64,000 nucleotides of DNA from Lepidodermella squamata (GCA_047495785.1 JBLDXI010000103.1:62001-126000); one strand, 5' to 3'; counted from the first letter of the stretch, positions 22,920-34,638 are shown. A program made the numbers and translations. The notes: a model not told the origin generated them from the letters alone.

Positions 22920-24013
22920 ATGTTTGTTTTAATTTGTTTTTCGTTGTGTGCACATTCGATATTAGCACAATACCGATTCGACGAGGATGCTGTTGTAATA
23001 AGCCCACCTCAAATTACCAATTTTGGCGACCGCGGCAGCTGGGAAATGTGTCCCTCTGGCACATTCGTTGTTGGTTACAGCCAGAAAGTCGAGCCTGCAC
23101 AGGGTTCAGGCGACGATACCGCGCTTAATGGCATCAAATTGTTCTGCAGTTCAAGGAGGACAAGCAGTTACGGTACTACTACTATTTCATCATCAGTTGG
23201 CCCGTTTGGTGTTTGGGGCTCTAGTGTTTTTTGTCAGGGAAGCTACGCGATTGGATTTGCTTCGAAAATTGAGCAACCTCGGGGTACGGAGGATGACACC
23301 TCGGTAAACGGCATGAGGCTCCTTTGCGGAAATGGAAATATCATTGAAGCGTCAAATACGATGATGTTTGGCGGCTGGTCAGATGTGAAGAGCTGCAGAA
23401 ACGGCTACGCAATTTGTGGAATCTCAACGGAGGTGGAGAGTAACAAAGGAAGCCTAGGTAAGGAACTCTGATCTATAAAATATATATCCGAATTTAAAAT
23501 TTGGCCCATCCCTATTTTTCAGGCGACGACACTGCGCTGAATCATGCTTGGATGAAGTGTTGCAAATTGCCTGCTGCAAGGCCGTGCGAGCGAGGTTCGG
23601 ACAAATTCGAACAAGTCCTACTTTGTTCGAATCCAGACCAGCCTGATATCGAGGTGAAATGATACACCGCTACTGTTGGCGTCGAACGAGGAACAGAAGA
23701 AGAACGCGGCGGCTCTGAGTCTAACACGAAGGATATCACAATTTCTGGCGTCGCCGAGATCAATTTCGGTGTAATCAAAGCGACACTTGGAGCAACCGTC
23801 GGATTGAGCTCAACAACAGGCTATGACTGGCGTACGACAAGTAGCACCTTTTTTCGTGAGGAGACGACTCAGCAGATTGAGGCATCCGTTCCATATGGCC
23901 GCGAAGTACCGTATTACCGCGTTTCACTAGACATGTCGTTATCAAATTGGATCAAAATTTTAAGGAGAAATAAAAACCCTCGCCTTTCGACGCTGTCGCT
24001 AGAACTGAAATAG
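22920..24013 (+). pseudogene. VMO-I-like secreted protein with aerolysin-like C-terminus, frame interrupted
   Basis: Exon 1 (22920-23457) starts with a signal peptide. It holds the vitelline membrane outer layer protein I fold, with repeats carrying MCPSGTFVVGYS and DDTALNGIKLFC, and later DDTSVNGMRLLC. A 65-nt GT-AG intron (23458-23522) leads to exon 2, which opens with the third DDTALN copy and ends the VMO unit with a Cys-rich stretch. In the same frame a TGA follows at 23660-23662. Coding then continues, still in frame, to TAG at 24011-24013. The continuation has the alternating Ser/Thr/Gly-rich pattern of the aerolysin/natterin-like pore-forming fold. Either the protein stops at the TGA and is a plain VMO-I homologue, or a fused two-domain gene has been disabled or is read through. 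A 66-nt in-phase intron around the TGA (23654-23719) is possible but has weak splice signals. The VMO call is strong; the aerolysin-like call is by composition only. Confidence 0.72.
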
Positions 24014-24171
24014 CCCATTTTTACTCTCAATCATCAGTGCCGAAGGTGATAGTTAAGTACCCAGATCATCAACATCGTGAGGCCACTTGGAGGAATTCGA
24101 TGTAGGAATACTTGAAGGAAAGTTTCTCATTTGTTTTCCAAAGAGGCCAAGGAACAGAAAAACAATGGTGT

Positions 24172-24187
24172 CCCCCCCCCCCCCCCC
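24172..24187 (+). repeat. Poly-C run
   Basis: An unbroken run of about 16 C residues. It lies between the VMO-like gene and the gag-like ORF on the other strand. Such runs are prone to length errors. Confidence 0.8.
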
Positions 24188-24429
24188 TAACTTACTGGGG
24201 AATTTGGCTCAGAGCCGCGCCGATCGGGCTATCAAAGTTGCCCCTACAGCGTCACTTGTGATGGAAGATCACAGACGGACCTGGCAGCGGATTCATCATG
24301 TAGCCAAAGTGGGACCAACTTAACCACCCGCCGTCACCACTCAGACCCAGAACCCGCCCCTTGGGACCCAAACTATCCCGTCCTTACAAATTTTCCCAAA
24401 TTTAGAGTGGATGAGCAACTAGGATTTCG

Positions 24430-25690
24430 TTAGAAATCCCAGTTACCCCCCGACCCGTCTTGAAATTGCATCGCAATTTCCCATGTGCATTGTCGTTTCA
24501 GCCAGCCGAAGGCCGGCGCAGAGGGCAATCCCTCGAGTTCGCGGTGTGCTCGCCACCACAATTGCAGCAGCGAACACCCCGCAAACAAGTCTTCACGTCG
24601 TGATCTCGACCACATCTCAGGCATCTTATCGCATCGTTGCAGTTCCTAGCCAGGTGGCCGTATCGCTGGCAGTTGAAACATTGAACATTGAACCACATCA
24701 GATTGCTTGACAATAAACCATCGGAATCTTAACATGAATGGCTTGCAAATCAGGCCGTTTTTCACGCAGTTTTCAGCGAGATCGTAGTCGTTGAGCTCGA
24801 ACATAGCTTGCTTGCCGCGCAGTTCGACCATCTTATTCATCTTGTCGCCAAAGGCAGCTTTGATCGCAGTCGTTGATACAGCATCGGTGTCGAAGTTAGT
24901 CAACACAATTCGGTATTTTGGCTTAGCAGTTTGAATGATTTTCGCACCAGGAATCTTTTCCAGACATCGGATCTGAGCCGCCTGTTCGCTCGAATCGAGA
25001 CGAATAGACAGCCCATCTGCTGTTGGCTTACAGCTCTTGAAGCTGGCGTTCGGTGCCGAAGCCACGATTTTAGACCAGAGTTGTTTCCGGTCGCAGTTCG
25101 GATTCGTTTGGAGTAGAACAGTAGTTTCGCTTGTTTTCTTAGGCGGTAGGATCGGCTTAACACGTTTTTCAACGATCGGATCGGTTTCGGTTAACTGATT
25201 CAGTTTGACAATCGGCTTAATCAGCTTTGTTTGAGTTGACTTATCGTCGCAATTGGTCCGTTCATGGATGAGCCAGCGATCTTCTCCAAATTCCCCAAGT
25301 TGAATCAGATCGAGTAGGAAATCACGTTCAGACTTGTTGAACTGAAGCAAAGAGGCGTAAGTCTCAACGATGCGGTTGATAGCAGGTTTGCCGATTTTAT
25401 CGATCTGATATATGCTTTGAATTCTGGCGGAAGTCCATGGTAGAGACCCCATGTGTATTTCTCAGAACCCATCAGTTTTCTTGGTGAATCCATGCCACGT
25501 GGTTGAATCGATGAATGGGATTGCCACGCGCTCGTAGTAGTATCGATCGATGACGTACAGCTTGTTGTTGAAGCAGCTTTGTTGTTGTAAATATCTGACG
25601 AAGTTGGTGTGACGATAATAACGGCAGCAAAAATTGTTCGAAAATAATCACCAGTGCGCGTTCTAGGAACCACCACTGGGTTTCGTATCG
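24430..25690 (-). mobile_element. Non-LTR retrotransposon ORF1 (gag-like, CCHC knuckles), broken
   Basis: On the minus strand, 25452-24646 encodes a gag-like protein with an RRM-like/PRE_C2HC-type core. The reading then shifts frame near 24680, inside the first zinc knuckle. In the next frame (24713-24498) three CCHC knuckles follow: CFNCQRYGHLARNC, CLRCGRDHDVKTC and CCNCGGEHTANSRDC. This order is typical of Jockey/I-type ORF1 in invertebrates. No reverse transcriptase follows downstream, so the copy is truncated as well as frameshifted. Weak coding signal extends upstream to about 25690. Confidence 0.85.
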
Positions 25691-25699
25691 ACAGTAACC

Positions 25700-27340
25700 T
25701 CAGAAAAGTTATAATTCAATCGCAGATAAAACAATTGTGTAAATCTAGTTCAGAAAATGAAGAGCGACTAAATTTGTTTAATTTAAAGAGCCATCCTAGC
25801 ATGAGGAATGAACGACCGTTCATACTGTTTAGCATATTCATTATCCCGGCAGCTTGTTAGCTAATTCGATACACCATAGAAAAATGCGAGCCAGGGGCCG
25901 GCTTAGCACCACGTGAACGGCAGCTTGTGTAAACAACGCTCTGCTACAGCCTTTTCATCTAACTTCATCCTATATTCATCTTCCTATCCTCTCTATTCCC
26001 CCAAGATGATCATGCATCGTGGTCCTTGATGCGCCTATGCAAATCAAATAACATTGCCCAGCTATTTAAAGCAATTTTTTCAAATAGAGATACAAATTCA
26101 ATGGAATCAAAACCTAAGAAAACATTCAATCATACCAATCAATCGATAAAAAATAGTTATTTTCCAAATCATTAATAAATTTCAACATTATCTTTACTAC
26201 GGTCTGTTGCGAACCTTTCTGAAATCGGCAATGCTTATTGCCATTCATGTTTGAAGGCACAGCATGTCCTAATTTTCGCGATTTTCGCCATTTGGCCACT
26301 GTACCACCCAGACGAACGCCGTTCATATGTTTTCAAGGCAAATTCCTACGTATTTCATAAGGTTGTAATATTGATTCATGATTTATATTAAAAATGAGCT
26401 TAATCGTCTTATCACTGTTATATCAGCGGAAACGATGCCAAAAATAAGTATGAAACTGGCAATGAAAATTCATATGAATTTCATATTCTTGCTAAGACCT
26501 GAAATTCAGTATGAAAATAGCAAGAATTCGCCATGTGAACACCATATGATTGATAGCATTGTGAAATTCTACTACTCTGGTGATATGCATTTCATAAGAC
26601 CGGCGTTCCCAGACTTGTGTAAGATATCTGATAGTTCGGGTAATATGACTGCTATATGAAATATAGCCCCAACTTTCACTGCTATAGTAAGCCGCTGCAA
26701 ACGACCTACACGCTATATATACTATGATATATAGTAAGCCGCTGTTCAAGTACCACTGCTAGGACTAACGTAGCCAAGGACTTATTTGATGGGCCTAGAT
26801 TAACTCTGGGCCCAGCCTCGGCCTGGAAAATCACAATTTCGGCCGATATTGAGTTGATTCAACGTCTGATTGATTTCTTGAGGTTCGAGTCTCTTCCAAT
26901 CAAATGCTTGAAAAATCAAGTTTCAATCCGTAAAACTGATAACTGATGACTTATGAGCTATTAATTATTTTCCTCTCAAGTTTCACTTCAAAATAGCATG
27001 GCTAATCGATGCTTCAAGTGCGGAAATAATAGAGTTTGCTGGACAACAACTCACAATATTTTACCAAAACGACCGCAACAATTTAATTTATATTGACTCT
27101 TTAAAAACCGATTTTAAATTTAGAGATTAATTAGAGGCAACTGATGCAGGTAATTACTGCTAAAAATAATGAACGATTTGACAGTGAAATTCACGATGGA
27201 TAGGTAAAATAAGGATTTTTGGTTAATCAGGAAATATTTGAAAATAAAAAAAATCCTCCTTAAATAACTGGAAAACATGTTTGCTGAAAATTGTAGCGTC
27301 GACCGGGTGTCGTTATTAATGGACACCCATTCACTGATGA
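25700..27340. other. Intergenic region
   Basis: No gene supported. Small dyads occur near 26470-26530 (ATTCATATGAATTTCATATTC) and 26690-26745, where TATAGTAAGCCGCTG appears twice 48 bp apart. Otherwise AT-rich. Confidence 0.4.
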
Positions 27341-27341
27341 C

Positions 27342-27450
27342 AAAATAAACCCTCACCTTTCGACAGTGTCGTAATAGGTGAAATATAACGACATGTCCTT
27401 GTATACAAACAATATAACGACATGTCTAGTGAAGCGCGGTAATACGGTAA
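27342..27450. repeat. Rearranged copies of the 3' end of the VMO/aerolysin-like gene
   Basis: Positions 27344-27372 match 23968-23998 in direct orientation (AAACCCTCACCTTTCGACAG against the gene's AAACCCTCGCCTTTCGACGC). Positions 27418-27450 match about 23908-23943 in inverted orientation (GACATGTCTAGTGAAGCGCG and on to TACGGTA). The intervening DNA repeats ATAACGACATGTC. This is a scrambled duplicate of the gene's tail. Confidence 0.6.
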
Positions 27451-27885
27451 GAATTTTTCAATTGGTCGGCGTTTGCGGGCCATTTGATGTTAGAATTCCG
27501 CATTTTACTGTTAAAGCGAAGTGCATTGAAAATGTGTCTGGTACCTGCGAAGCTTCGATCACTGGTTCAAATCTCGGAGATTTGACGAGAAGAGCGATTT
27601 TTATGGCTGCTCCAATCAGACCTGCTGGATCTGCCAGCACGCAAACGCCATTCCGCATCATATATCCGACTGCTCCGACCAGACGTGCTGAATCAGCCTA
27701 CACGCAATCGCCATTCCGCCTCATATATCCGACTGCTACATACAGACTTGGGTGAAATGGCCAAGCCTAAACTACGTAGTGGACAATGAATGTTGTAATA
27801 ATGACGCAAGTCGTTACACAACCATGAGGTGTTACAACCTGCGTCACATAGGAACGAGCGTCAGTAGTTTTAAATGATCCATCTT
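27451..27885. other. Unclassified open sequence
   Basis: A plus-strand frame runs to 27755. Its end repeats a 60-bp unit encoding a phrase like FRIIYPTAPTRR twice. No known family and no clear start; it may be non-coding. Confidence 0.3.
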
Positions 27886-28025
27886 TTTTGGGCCGAAAGC
27901 ACCCCCAGTTCGAGGGACCTACTTTGCGCACTGTTGTGTAGTTATTAGCAATTTCCTTAAGCGTATGAGCCTTAATAAAATCGATAGTAGTAACTCTTGG
28001 ACTTGTTGCGTTTGCTATACCTTCT
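27886..28025 (+). repeat. Dispersed repeat, copy 1
   Basis: Begins near CCCCCAGTTCGAGGGACCTA and includes GCGCACTGTTGTGTAGTTATT and GATAGTAGTAACTCTTGG. A clear relative lies at 56430-56560 and a short fragment at 60770-60815, both in the same orientation. No coding content is seen. Confidence 0.65.
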
Positions 28026-28348
28026 CTTCATATATACCGTAAATTTTCAAATACTAACCCATTCGGAATAGAGGCCCACCCAAGCAACGATACATTGACC
28101 TAGAAAAGCCAATCTCGAATAGTAAGTAGCCCGGCCTATTACGTAAATTAGTGCAGCTATAACGAAGTGACTCGGTTGACCCATTATTCGCCGAGTAAGT
28201 GATGATTCTCCAGCTTCATCTCAGCAAAATGAAAATGATGATATGGTTCGATTGATGAAGGAGAGCCTGTGAATAAGAGAAATGATGAGGCGGAAATTTT
28301 TATAGCATATAAGCATAAAGTTAGCCTAGAAAGGTTGCCCCTTATACT

Positions 28349-29423
28349 CAGGGCCGGATCACCCAGTAGGCAAGTAAGGCAGTTGCCTTGGGGCCCATGG
28401 AATTTTGGCACCTCAAGTAAAAAACCACAGGGGGGACCCTTACCATCAAAGGGCCCATGAAAAAAATCGTACTCCTAACAAAATCCAAAGGCTCCCCCCT
28501 TATGTTTTATTCGCATTCGACAGTTTGCCTTATGATTTTGTTTGAAAAATCATGCTCTTAACGGTCTTCGGCTGCGCTGCATAAATCCGGCTCTCTGAAA
28601 ATGTGAGAAATGTGATGATAATCGTCAGCTAAAGCTCGCTTCGCTCGCTGCTGACTAATTTCTAGCCGGTGTGTGAATTCAGGGGGGATGGGATCCCCTT
28701 CAGCTCGGCCGGGCCATACAACAATATGAGAATTTATCCCACAGTATCGTTAATTTTGAGAAGTTGTGGAGCATGTTTTAGTGGATAATCTTTAAAATTT
28801 TCTCGCTTCGCTCGGTTTTCGGCCAAAGACTTTGTTTCCTTCCTCGGCAGCTCTAGGATCCAAGATCGCACCCTCTTTCTAGCAATTTAACATAATGAAA
28901 CATATTGGTCCTTGAAAGTGAATTCGAGGTCCGTTTAGGAATATGGGGTGTTGAAGTTTTCAAAGAGAGGAAGGTTTCCAAAATTGCGGAGCGCGAGACT
29001 CGCATCACGAAACCATCCACACGCAATTTCGAATCAATTATAGACTAATTTCAGCCAAAATTATGAAAAAATACCGTTAGCTAAAGCTCGCTTCGCTCGC
29101 GGAAAAAGTAAATAATTTCCGTTTCAATCACAACGTGACTCTTTAGAAAGCTTTTTCTGTCGAGAAACAGGGATACGGGGCATGTTATCTTAGCCGCCGG
29201 AAAGTTTCATCTATTCGTCTGTCACAAGTTTCGTCTATTCGCAAGTTTTTTAGTCTGAACACCAAAGGAAACTTTGAAAAAGACCTGGCCTATGAAATTG
29301 AACATTTTTCAAGACCAAGGGTGAAGAATGAAAGGACGTTGAGTGGGGAAGATAGGAGGGGGCCCGGAAAGAGGATTTGCCTAAGGGCCCGGAGTCAATT
29401 TTTCGTGTCATGATCCGGCCCTG
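28349..29423. mobile_element. Non-autonomous hAT-family element with 8-bp target duplication
   Basis: The ends are CAGGGCCGGATCA (28349-28361) and TGATCCGGCCCTG (29411-29423), a perfect 13-bp terminal inverted repeat. CTTATACT flanks both sides (28341-28348 and 29424-29431), the 8-bp duplication expected of hAT transposition. The CAGGGCCGG start and the internal GGGGCCC near the end are common in this superfamily. The 1075-bp body has no transposase and contains two copies of GCTAAAGCTCGCTTCGCTCGC. Confidence 0.9.
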
Positions 29424-29431
29424 CTTATACT

Positions 29432-29824
29432 TGTTTGTATTAGCCCATTAATTAATAGTAGCTGAAACAATTGATGTTTTCTGAGTTTGTGGGAAGATGA
29501 CCCTTATTTTTCGGTAAGAAATGTATGAGGGCTCGATTTAGCTTTGAGGGGACGATATTTTTACCAACACACGCAACACGGAACGTACGTCGTAAACACA
29601 CATATATTTGGTTAAGGACAGCAGTGCAATCTGGGCCATTTAGGATTACCCGAATTCGTCCAATTAACGATTCTTGTTGATATAATGATGATCAATGTAC
29701 AATGTATTCCGCCTAATCCAATGCTAAGAGGTATTCAACTTGATCAAAATTAGTTGGATACCTCGTCTGGATAGTTATATTTTAGTCCGAAAAGTTCAGT
29801 AACTGGCGAATAATTATCAATCCA
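29432..29824. other. Intergenic region
   Basis: No gene or repeat recognised between the hAT element and the RTE-like remnant. Confidence 0.4.
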
Positions 29825-30217
29825 ATGTGTTGTTTTCCAATGTGTGTCAGGACGAATATGACACTGAACAAAATTTATTACTGGAAAGCGGTCGACCCAA
29901 GCTGGTTCTTCCCATGGGGAAGACCGCCAATAACCAGGTGGGTAAATTGTGTCGAACGAAGTCTAATAAAAATTGGTATTGCAGAGCACCGCATCATAAG
30001 GATAAGAAATCCAAATGAACCGAAAAAACGGGGAAGGCCCAGGAAATCGACCCTAAACTTGCGACGCACCAAAATTAAAATAGTAGCTGATTGGGAATTA
30101 GCTGAAATCACAGCCAGAAATAGAGATGAATGGCAGATGGCTTGCCTGACCATAGAAAATTATGAATTTTATAATAAAAGCAGGCTGTTCGCGACTGATC
30201 CCTCGGACTCGAGCTGA
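29825..30217 (+). mobile_element. RTE-like retrotransposon C-terminal remnant
   Basis: The frame contains GRPPITRWVNCVERSLIKIG and, later, ADWELAEITARNRDEWQMA. This resembles the 'GRPRxRWxDxI..DL...W..xAxDRxxWR' tail that follows the reverse transcriptase of RTE-type elements. A basic KKRGRPRKS AT-hook-like motif sits between them. The catalytic domains are absent. The assignment is by motif pattern only. Confidence 0.55.
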
Positions 30218-30460
30218 TCGCCCGTCGCCGTCCCCAAAACCCGTACGGGTATTTGGAATTTGTTGCTCTTTTTGTTGTATTCCAACGGAGGACGAAAAAT
30301 AAAACAATTTCATTTGTGGTCATTTCATTCATTTGTGTTGTTTTAATTGTAATATGATGCGCATTCAAAAGCGTGAAAATCAAGACCATGATTTAAGGGG
30401 TAAGGGGTGTTCATTTTAAAACCGAACATCCTGCAGTAGTCGCGAAAAATAAATCTGCCG

Positions 30461-32537
30461 CACTTTTTTTCGTGCACAGTGCCTAATATTAGTGTGCACG
30501 ACTCTTGCGAGGCCATCGTGCACACACACTGGGTCATTCACACATGCCAGTACTTTAAAATTTCAAAACGTTATAATTCTCCCAATTTTAATTAAAAAAA
30601 ATTGAAAATTTGCAGCCACATAATATTCGCCAAGCGTAGACTAACAAATTTTACCCGATGAAAATCGAGTAAAAAATAAGCGAGATGAAAATTATATAAA
30701 ATGCAGCCCATAATTAACAGTAATAATATAGCCGGCCACGCTAATTACCTGAGTGCGCGCGTATTCCGAAATATAGGTCAAGGCGCCAAAGAAATTTTTC
30801 ACATATTTTTCATCATTTCATTTCAAATTTTCAAGGCCATTATAAATAGTCGTAAAATTTGCAAATTCCAAATTGAAGAAAAAAACTGGATAATTAGGAT
30901 ACAATGCCGACCCTTCCTTCTCATTTCTACACTTTTGATCTATAGTCATCAAGGCCGAGAAGCGTCCAATTGGGTCTGGTGAAATTTATTTTAATTTAAA
31001 TGTAAATTACAATAATTAGAAATAACACCCATTTTTCATTTGATCAGACATCAATAGACCTGTGGCTTATTCGCTGTGTAGGTGTGCTTACGTCTTGCTA
31101 ATTTTTTCCATATTCAGACGCAAATTGTCTCTTGGAATCTGATTTCCAAATTGCAATGTCATAAACCGTTAATTTTCTACGATTTTCCGAAAATAGAGGA
31201 AAACACCCCTTTTTGTTGATCACGACAGCCGCAGCGGCAGCCCACTAGGATTCCATAGGGCTGCCGCGTAAAATTAATGAGACCCCTGCCGCGTCCGCCC
31301 GGCCCTGCCAAAAAACGTGACCCAGGTCACATTCCATCACCTGTAATAAAATCTCAAGCCCTGTATAAAGGTGTAAAGCTCCCGTAATAATGTCATGACC
31401 TGGGTCACATTCCCATCCCGGTAAAAAACCGAAACCCGGAAAATGGCACGTGCGCGCGGACCGAAGGGAGGCGCGCTCCGATAATTGACCTGACACAACT
31501 TAATGAGCCAGGTCACTATTTTTGCGCGCGCGCGAGGCCGAAGAGACAATAAATGACCCGAAAAAATAGGGATGCGCGCCGACCGCAGGGAGGCGCGTCC
31601 AGATAACAATATTATTTCTGGTTTTACCTATTATCTAAATTATAATTATCAAGCAATGCCCAGAAGACAATAAATGAACCAGATTAAAAAATGAGGTAGC
31701 CACGAGAGAAAATATATGACCCAGTTTAACAAGAACACGCGACCGCAGGGAGCGTGTCCCAGATTGATTTAAAGATTTAAAATAAAACCGCAAATACGCA
31801 AAAATAATGCGCCGGGCAAAAAATAATTTCCTAAGAATTATTAAAAAAAATAGTACTCGCGCCGACGGAGGAGGCGCGTCCAAAACAAATTACACAAAAA
31901 TTAAACGAAATAAGGTAATAATATTTTGTCTGATTTTCCCACTTCTAGTAACAAAAAACCAGTCCCAATGGGACGCTTCTCGGCCTTGATGACTATAGAT
32001 CAAAAATGTAGAAATGAGATGGATGGGTCAGTTGGTGGTAATAAAAATAGCACGCTCGCGCCGACGAAGGAGGCGCGTCCAAAAAAAATTAAAATCCAAA
32101 TCCCAAAATAAGAAATATTATTTCTGATTTTACCGTTTTTAAGGTAATAAATACGGTTGCATGTTTGAGTACAGCGTCCCGCGCGCGCTAATTACCTATC
32201 AAGGTGCGCGCACTATTCCCTATATTATATATGTTTGAGTACGGGCGCGGTAATTATCGGCGATATAATTACTGGTCCTTACTAGGTCGTGCAAGATCCG
32301 TCGTGCACAGCTAAATTTTAAACGCGACAAATTTCAAACAAATGATCTGATCCATTACATAGACCTCCTTAACCCGATATTGCTAATATAAAATTTAACC
32401 GTTTTATTTTGCCCACTTATTTTTAAAATCGACCGAAATGATTTTTAAAGCCTGACAAAAGTGAGACTGACATTTTCATCGTGCACGGCCGTCGTGCACA
32501 CTATATAAAACTGCCCAATGTGCACGATAAAAAAGTG
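30461..32537. mobile_element. Terminal-inverted-repeat element with TCGTGCAC motifs, about 2.1 kb
   Basis: The left end (CACTTTTTTTCGTGCAC..., then TAGTGTGCACGAC) matches the inverted right end, which finishes ...GTGCACGATAAAAAAGTG at 32537. Homology covers about 70 bp with gaps. Both ends are dotted with TCGTGCAC or its complement GTGCACGA, like transposase-binding repeats. No transposase frame or clear target duplication is seen. Confidence 0.5.
31440..32080. repeat. Series of short GC-rich hairpin units
   Basis: Five to six units of the form GCGCGCCGACCGCAGGGAGG followed by CGCG occur at about 31451, 31573, 31736, 31857 and 32050, in otherwise AT-rich DNA. Each can fold on its own (GCGC against GCGC around the purine-rich centre). 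They are spaced by about 120-190 bp and several are followed by TCCARAT or TCCAAAA. They lie inside the 30.5-32.5 kb element. Confidence 0.55.
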
Positions 32538-33030
32538 TATTTGAAAATTTTTTTACTAAAATAATTTTTAAACACTATTAACAATATTTTTAATTTTATT
32601 TTCAATTGCGAAAAGCCCTTAAATTTTAGGTGTATAAAAGAAATGATAAAACTGTGACTTTGATGACTCATATTGACGATTAATAAATCCGACTACGACA
32701 GCCATACGTGCAGAGAGAAGGAATTTCGAGACATTCGATGCATCGGAGGAGAAACGACGACTGAATGGAGGCGATGCGAGGCCATTTGAGATTCTAATCA
32801 AGATTGTGCCGGGTATAATGTGGAACTAGAAACGAATCGCTGCAGCAGTCGAGGACGCTGCCGTCGAAAAACTTCCAACCTCGAGTGTCGCGACACCCCA
32901 GCTCCGGGACTCCCACCATAGGAAGGTTGAAAAAACCACAGGGTGGGCCCTTTGATTACTTCGGCTTCATTGCCCGCATCAAATTTGTGTAATCCCGGGA
33001 AGCGGTTATCACCCCATTTTCCAGAGTTCT
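32538..33030. other. Intergenic region
   Basis: No supported gene. A short minus-strand frame at 33049-32798 overlaps the following repeat copy and is not protein-like. Confidence 0.35.
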
Positions 33031-33034
33031 GTTG

Positions 33035-33300
33035 ATCAACTCGGTGCATTTCGTCGGCGCCGTGCAGTAATGTAGCTTAACCATGCTATACGCACATTGG
33101 AAAATAAATTTTCTTATTTTAACGAATTTTGCCTCGAAACTGGTATCAAAATGACCGTCTTGATGCGAGGATAAAGAATATGTAAAATTTGTGGCATTTC
33201 GAGCGTCCAGTGCCACGTTAAAGCTGTTTGAGCGGTTTTTCGTCCGCGTACTGTTATTATTATTAGTGTGTGTGCAAATGCATATGCATATATGATGGCC
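33035..33300 (-). repeat. Duplicated block with ZP-like frame, copy 1
   Basis: On the minus strand this block matches 51590-51835 over about 250 bp, including TTTATTTTCCAATGTGCGTA and flanking TAATAATAATA plus a TATGCG-type tract. The frame in both copies contains FEAKFVKIRKFIFQCAY and then VKLHYCTAPTKC. The spacing F..F-C-V-C-C resembles the second half of a zona pellucida domain. The match extends into sequence that looks intronic, so these are probably decayed copies of one genomic block. Confidence 0.45.
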
Positions 33301-33309
33301 GCATGTAGC

Positions 33310-34043
33310 ATCTTTTCCCGCCGTTGTTCTTTTTTCTTATTAATGCTTTGATATCTTTTAGGCTTGGGGTTAAGGTTCGGTATCTCAAAGGGTATCTCAA
33401 AAATATTTATGTCTTAGTTTTTTCTGAAATCCGCCCATAAATAACTTCTGCTGATAAAAATAAATGTTTCGTAATCTCAACAACCGTTTGACAAGTGCAA
33501 CCGATGTGCAATAAAAACGACATTACTTTTATACACCTCGCCTTCTCCCATCAATCAATTCATAACTAAAAGTTATTGCCATGTACTAGCCCTCGGAGAG
33601 TTTGTTGTGAAGCGAACCTAGCTGTTGCAGCAACGCCGAATGAACTCAACACATCATTTTAATGCGCAGCTATGAGCCGAGGGAGAATCAAAGTCGCAAA
33701 ATTGCATCGTTTTCAGAAAGGTGTCAATAGCAATATTTTTGCATAAAATAAAATTATCATTCAGCGATAATAAAACAAAACTCAGGGTTTAAAACGATTC
33801 TTTTCTTACAAATAATTATTTATTACAATAATAATAATATGCAAATGCAAAAGAGACACTTTCGGACTAGAAATTTCGCGTAAAAAGAGACACTACAAAA
33901 TTACAAAAAGATAGTGGATAAATAGGTTTTTTTTACGAAAATGAAGATTGATTGATTGATTGTTGATGTCATCGCTCATTTCGATAGGTTTTTTGCTAGC
34001 TGTTTGCAACCACTGGCTATTAATCCAGCCGCAATCAACATTT
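33310..34043. other. Intergenic region
   Basis: AT-rich sequence with short ATT/AATA runs; no gene seen. Confidence 0.4.
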
Positions 34044-34638
34044 TAGTCAGTTGCCATATAGCCAGACCCTTGATGTTGGAATAAAAACAATCACAATTTG
34101 AAAATCAAACGCGTTAACTTTAACTTACTTGAGCGGCATCGGAGTAGCCAGATGCAAATCGCTAAGATGACAAGAGCAAATAGAACCCAAAGAATGACCG
34201 AATAAGCGTCGGTAATATTATTATCCTGGTGGGACAGAGAAAAATGGTTAAACTTCGTGATTAAACTCAGGTACATTCAGAACAAACCGGTAAAATCTGT
34301 GAGCAATCTTTCGAAATGTTCAGCACGCTGTTCGTTAGATAGGACACTGACAGGGTCTGTGCGTTTGTTGGCGGGGTCTTTGTTTTGTCTGTTGCTGTTG
34401 TGGAAGTTGTTGATGTTGTTGTTGTTATTGTTGTCGATTCAATGAGACTGCGACATACTCTGCAACTGCCAGACTTGGCGCACCATATGATATTGGCATC
34501 TGTAAAATCATTGCTGTAAGATTTTTCTAGCAAAAACTGGCAAAAAAACTTGCCAGTGGGCTCAAGACAAGGCGGTGATCCCGATATCGTCTCCAACATA
34601 AAAACCGCCAAAATCCAACTATTAGTAAGATTAATCAT
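34044..34638 (-). CDS. Small type I membrane protein, Cys-rich with Thr stalk
   Basis: The minus strand reads as three exons that keep phase. Exon 1 starts at 34638 and ends near 34285 at a CCG|GTTTGT donor. Exon 2 runs from about 34228 to 34127, with the donor CAA|GTAAGT. A short last exon ends at the TAA at 34046-34044. Exon 1 has a signal peptide (LTNSWILAVFMLETISG), a short Cys-rich part (CLEPTGKFFCQF, IIWCAKSGSCRVCRSL) and a Thr/Ser stalk (TTITTTTSTTSTTATDK). Exon 2 supplies a helix (AYSVILWVLFALVILAICIW) followed by RCR, and then a very short tail. It looks like a small mucin-like surface protein; the family is not recognised. An array of 19-bp motifs lies just upstream. Confidence 0.6.

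Noticed and set aside
23654-23719. 66-nt intron that would remove the TGA in the VMO-like gene
   Set aside because: In phase, but the acceptor lacks a pyrimidine tract and the removed part reads like coding sequence; kept only as a possibility to test.
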